From: Chitinophagaceae bacterium UBA4857
GTDB lineage: Bacteria; Bacteroidota; Bacteroidia; Chitinophagales; Chitinophagaceae
Direction of reading: 5' to 3'
Assembly (NCBI GenBank): GCA_002399735.1
Contig: DHEF01000046.1
Coordinates: forward strand, 34,521-49,801
Length of the DNA stretch: 15,281 nucleotides
The notes beneath the pieces were generated by a model. The model was not told where the DNA came from, searched no databases, and saw only the letters and a program-made list of their open reading frames with translations. The translations under genes were made by a program, and so were the position numbers. This document shows positions 13,844-15,281 of the stretch, piece by piece (the first letter of the stretch is position 1; the number at the start of each line of letters is the position of its first letter).

Positions 13844-15226
13844 ATGAAACTACTATTAGGTATAAGTTTATTGGCCATTATTTTATTTACTGCCTGTAGT
13901 AAAAACTCATTCATTAATTCACCGGACGCAAAACTTTCAGTTTCGGTAGATACCCTGAAGTTTGATACTGTTTTTACCACCGTGGGGTCAGTAACAAAAA
14001 TGTTCAAAGTATTTAACGACAATAACCAAAAGTTACGCCTAAGCAGTATTGCATTGGCAGGCGGCACCGCATCGCCATTTAAAATAAATATAAACGGTAC
14101 AGCCGCCACACAGGTAAACAATATTGAGCTGGAAGCCAACGATAGCTTATATGTATTTGTGCAGGCAAATATTAACCCTATTACCGGCAACCTGCCTTTT
14201 GTAGTAAGCGATAGTATTGAAATAAATTATAACGGCAACATACGCAAAGTGCAGTTACAAGCCTGGGGACAAAACGCACATTTTATGCGTGACAGAGAAG
14301 TGTTAAGCAACGAAGTGTGGAACAACGATTTGCCTTATGTGGTGTTAGGCTATTTATATGTGCATCCGCAAACTACGCTTACCATTAATAAAGGAACAAG
14401 GGTATATTTTCATGCCGATGCACCGGCCATTATTGATGGAACCTTGCAAGTGAATGGTGCTGTTGATACAGTCGACCGTGTATATTTTCAGGGGGATAGA
14501 TTAGACGAGCCCTACAATGCTTACCCCGCTGCGTGGCCCGGTATATTTTTTCGTAGCGGCAGTATAAATAATTACATGAACTATGCAGTGGTTAACAATG
14601 CACACCAGGCCATTGCGTTGGAAAATCCTGCCACCAATAGCAATCCTAAATTACTACTACAACAAACGGTTATTAATAATGCTTTCGATGCCGGCATACT
14701 CGCTGTAAATTCCAGTGTTAATGCTGTAAACTGTCTTATTACCAACACCGGACGAAACATTGTTTTATCCAAGGGCGGTAATTATCAATTTACCCATTGC
14801 ACGGTGGCTAGCTATGGTAACAATTATATACAACATAATAATCCGGTGTTACAGGTTTCCAATACCGATGGAGTAAGCCACGCAGCATTACAGGCAACAT
14901 TTACCAATTGTATTTTTTGGGGCGATGGCGGTTTAATAGAAAACGAAGTAGCCTCTACAAAAAATGATGCGGCAGCTTTTAATGTTACCTTTAATAATGT
15001 GTTATGGAAAATGAAAGCCATACCTAACAATATTACCACAACCGGAAACATTATTACACAGCAACCTGAGTTTGATAGCATTAATACCAGCAGGCATTAT
15101 TATAATTATCGGTTAAAAGAAATATCGCCGGCTATAGCCAACGGCTCGGCGGGCATAATTATTGATTTAGATGGTAAGGTGCGCAACACCCTGCAAACCG
15201 ATTTAGGCTGTTTTGAAAAACAATAG
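13844..15226 (+). CDS. Surface beta-helix lipoprotein
   Basis: Lipoprotein of 460 residues. The ATG at 13844 is chosen because it gives a clean signal peptide ending LFTAC with Cys18 lipidated; a longer frame from 13772 overlaps comF. An Ig-like, ASH/DUF1573-resembling domain (DTLKFDTVFTTVGSVTK, then the NDSLYVFVQANI strand) fills residues about 30-140. From about 150 to 400 the chain is a right-handed parallel beta-helix: repeated short strands with Asn/Thr-rich turns and words such as YAVVNNAHQAI, AVNCLITNTG, THCTVASYGN and FTNCIFWGDG. The end, SPAIANGSAGIIIDLDGKVR...DLGCFE, resembles the C-terminal signature of choice-of-anchor Q surface proteins. It probably sits on the outer membrane, as ligand, adhesin or polysaccharide-related; no catalytic residues stand out. 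It may share a transcript with radA and comF. Confidence 0.85.
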   Translation: MKLLLGISLLAIILFTACSKNSFINSPDAKLSVSVDTLKFDTVFTTVGSVTKMFKVFNDNNQKLRLSSIALAGGTASPFKININGTAATQVNNIELEANDSLYVFVQANINPITGNLPFVVSDSIEINYNGNIRKVQLQAWGQNAHFMRDREVLSNEVWNNDLPYVVLGYLYVHPQTTLTINKGTRVYFHADAPAIIDGTLQVNGAVDTVDRVYFQGDRLDEPYNAYPAAWPGIFFRSGSINNYMNYAVVNNAHQAIALENPATNSNPKLLLQQTVINNAFDAGILAVNSSVNAVNCLITNTGRNIVLSKGGNYQFTHCTVASYGNNYIQHNNPVLQVSNTDGVSHAALQATFTNCIFWGDGGLIENEVASTKNDAAAFNVTFNNVLWKMKAIPNNITTTGNIITQQPEFDSINTSRHYYNYRLKEISPAIANGSAGIIIDLDGKVRNTLQTDLGCFEKQ

Positions 15227-15238
15227 TTTTATTTTTTT

Positions 15239-15281
15239 GTTACCAGCAGTAGTGCCTTGATTGAACTTTACTTGCGACGCT
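15239..15281 (+). repeat. Intergenic repeat copy R6 (cut by window end)
   Basis: GTTACCAGCAGTAGTGCCTT then GATTGA and CTTTACTTGCGACGCT. It matches R2 (2668-2710) with 5 differences in 43 and runs off the window. It starts 13 bases after the lipoprotein stop. Confidence 0.75.

Noticed and set aside
29..15281. CRISPR array
   Set aside because: The repeats are kilobases apart, diverged and in both orientations; no regular spacing and no cas gene.

Overview
The window looks like chromosomal DNA from a member of the Bacteroidota, most like the Chitinophagaceae/Cytophaga side of the phylum. The signs are a moderate-to-low GC content, genes mostly without a clear Shine-Dalgarno sequence, promoter words of the TTG / TAnnTTTG type, tandem DUF2911 proteins, a YugP-type metallopeptidase, and an ammonia-lyase that resembles the tyrosine ammonia-lyases of flexirubin (aryl polyene) pigment clusters. 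The family placement is inference. I see no rRNA, tRNA, CRISPR array, transposase or phage gene.

Layout. Positions 1-225 hold a repeat copy. Positions 226-1677 encode a TolC/NodT-type outer-membrane efflux lipoprotein that ends at a strong hairpin terminator. Positions 1879-2637 encode a large tryptophan-rich TspO-like membrane protein. Positions 2640-4140 are a visibly AT-rich stretch with a lipoprotein-start remnant and two unrecognised minus-strand genes. Positions 4110-4386 are repeat-filled. Positions 4387-5872 are a minus-strand set: two tandem DUF2911 envelope proteins and a small secreted or membrane CxxC protein. Positions 5968-6567 encode an acyl-carrier-protein phosphodiesterase-like protein. 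After a repeat-rich spacer, 7015-9322 encode an aromatic amino acid ammonia-lyase followed by a FabG-like reductase, the likely starter-unit pair for flexirubin. Positions 9323-9790 are a structured, inverted-repeat-rich spacer. It is followed by a four-helix membrane protein, a bidirectional terminator, and a convergent YugP-like zinc metallopeptidase. Positions 11425-11570 contain a candidate small RNA. Positions 11686-15226 are a plausible plus-strand operon: radA, comF, and a surface beta-helix lipoprotein.

How genes fit together. RadA (branch-migration helicase) and ComF (phosphoribosyltransferase-fold competence protein) both act in natural transformation in other bacteria, so their adjacency is suggestive. 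The lyase/FabG pair would make p-coumarate and reduce a ketoacyl intermediate of an aryl polyene chain. The ketosynthases and carrier proteins such a pathway needs are not in the window. The two DUF2911 proteins and the CxxC protein probably act in the cell envelope, but no function is known.

The most unusual feature is the intergenic DNA. At least six diverged copies of a GTTACC-headed element of roughly 50-160 bp, in both orientations, sit in the gaps between genes, one of them carrying a second repeat inside it. Several simple oligomer repeat families occur as well. The second item of note is the compact candidate RNA between yugP and radA: a promoter-like sequence, a long hairpin closed by a GAAA tetraloop, and a 12-bp terminator hairpin.
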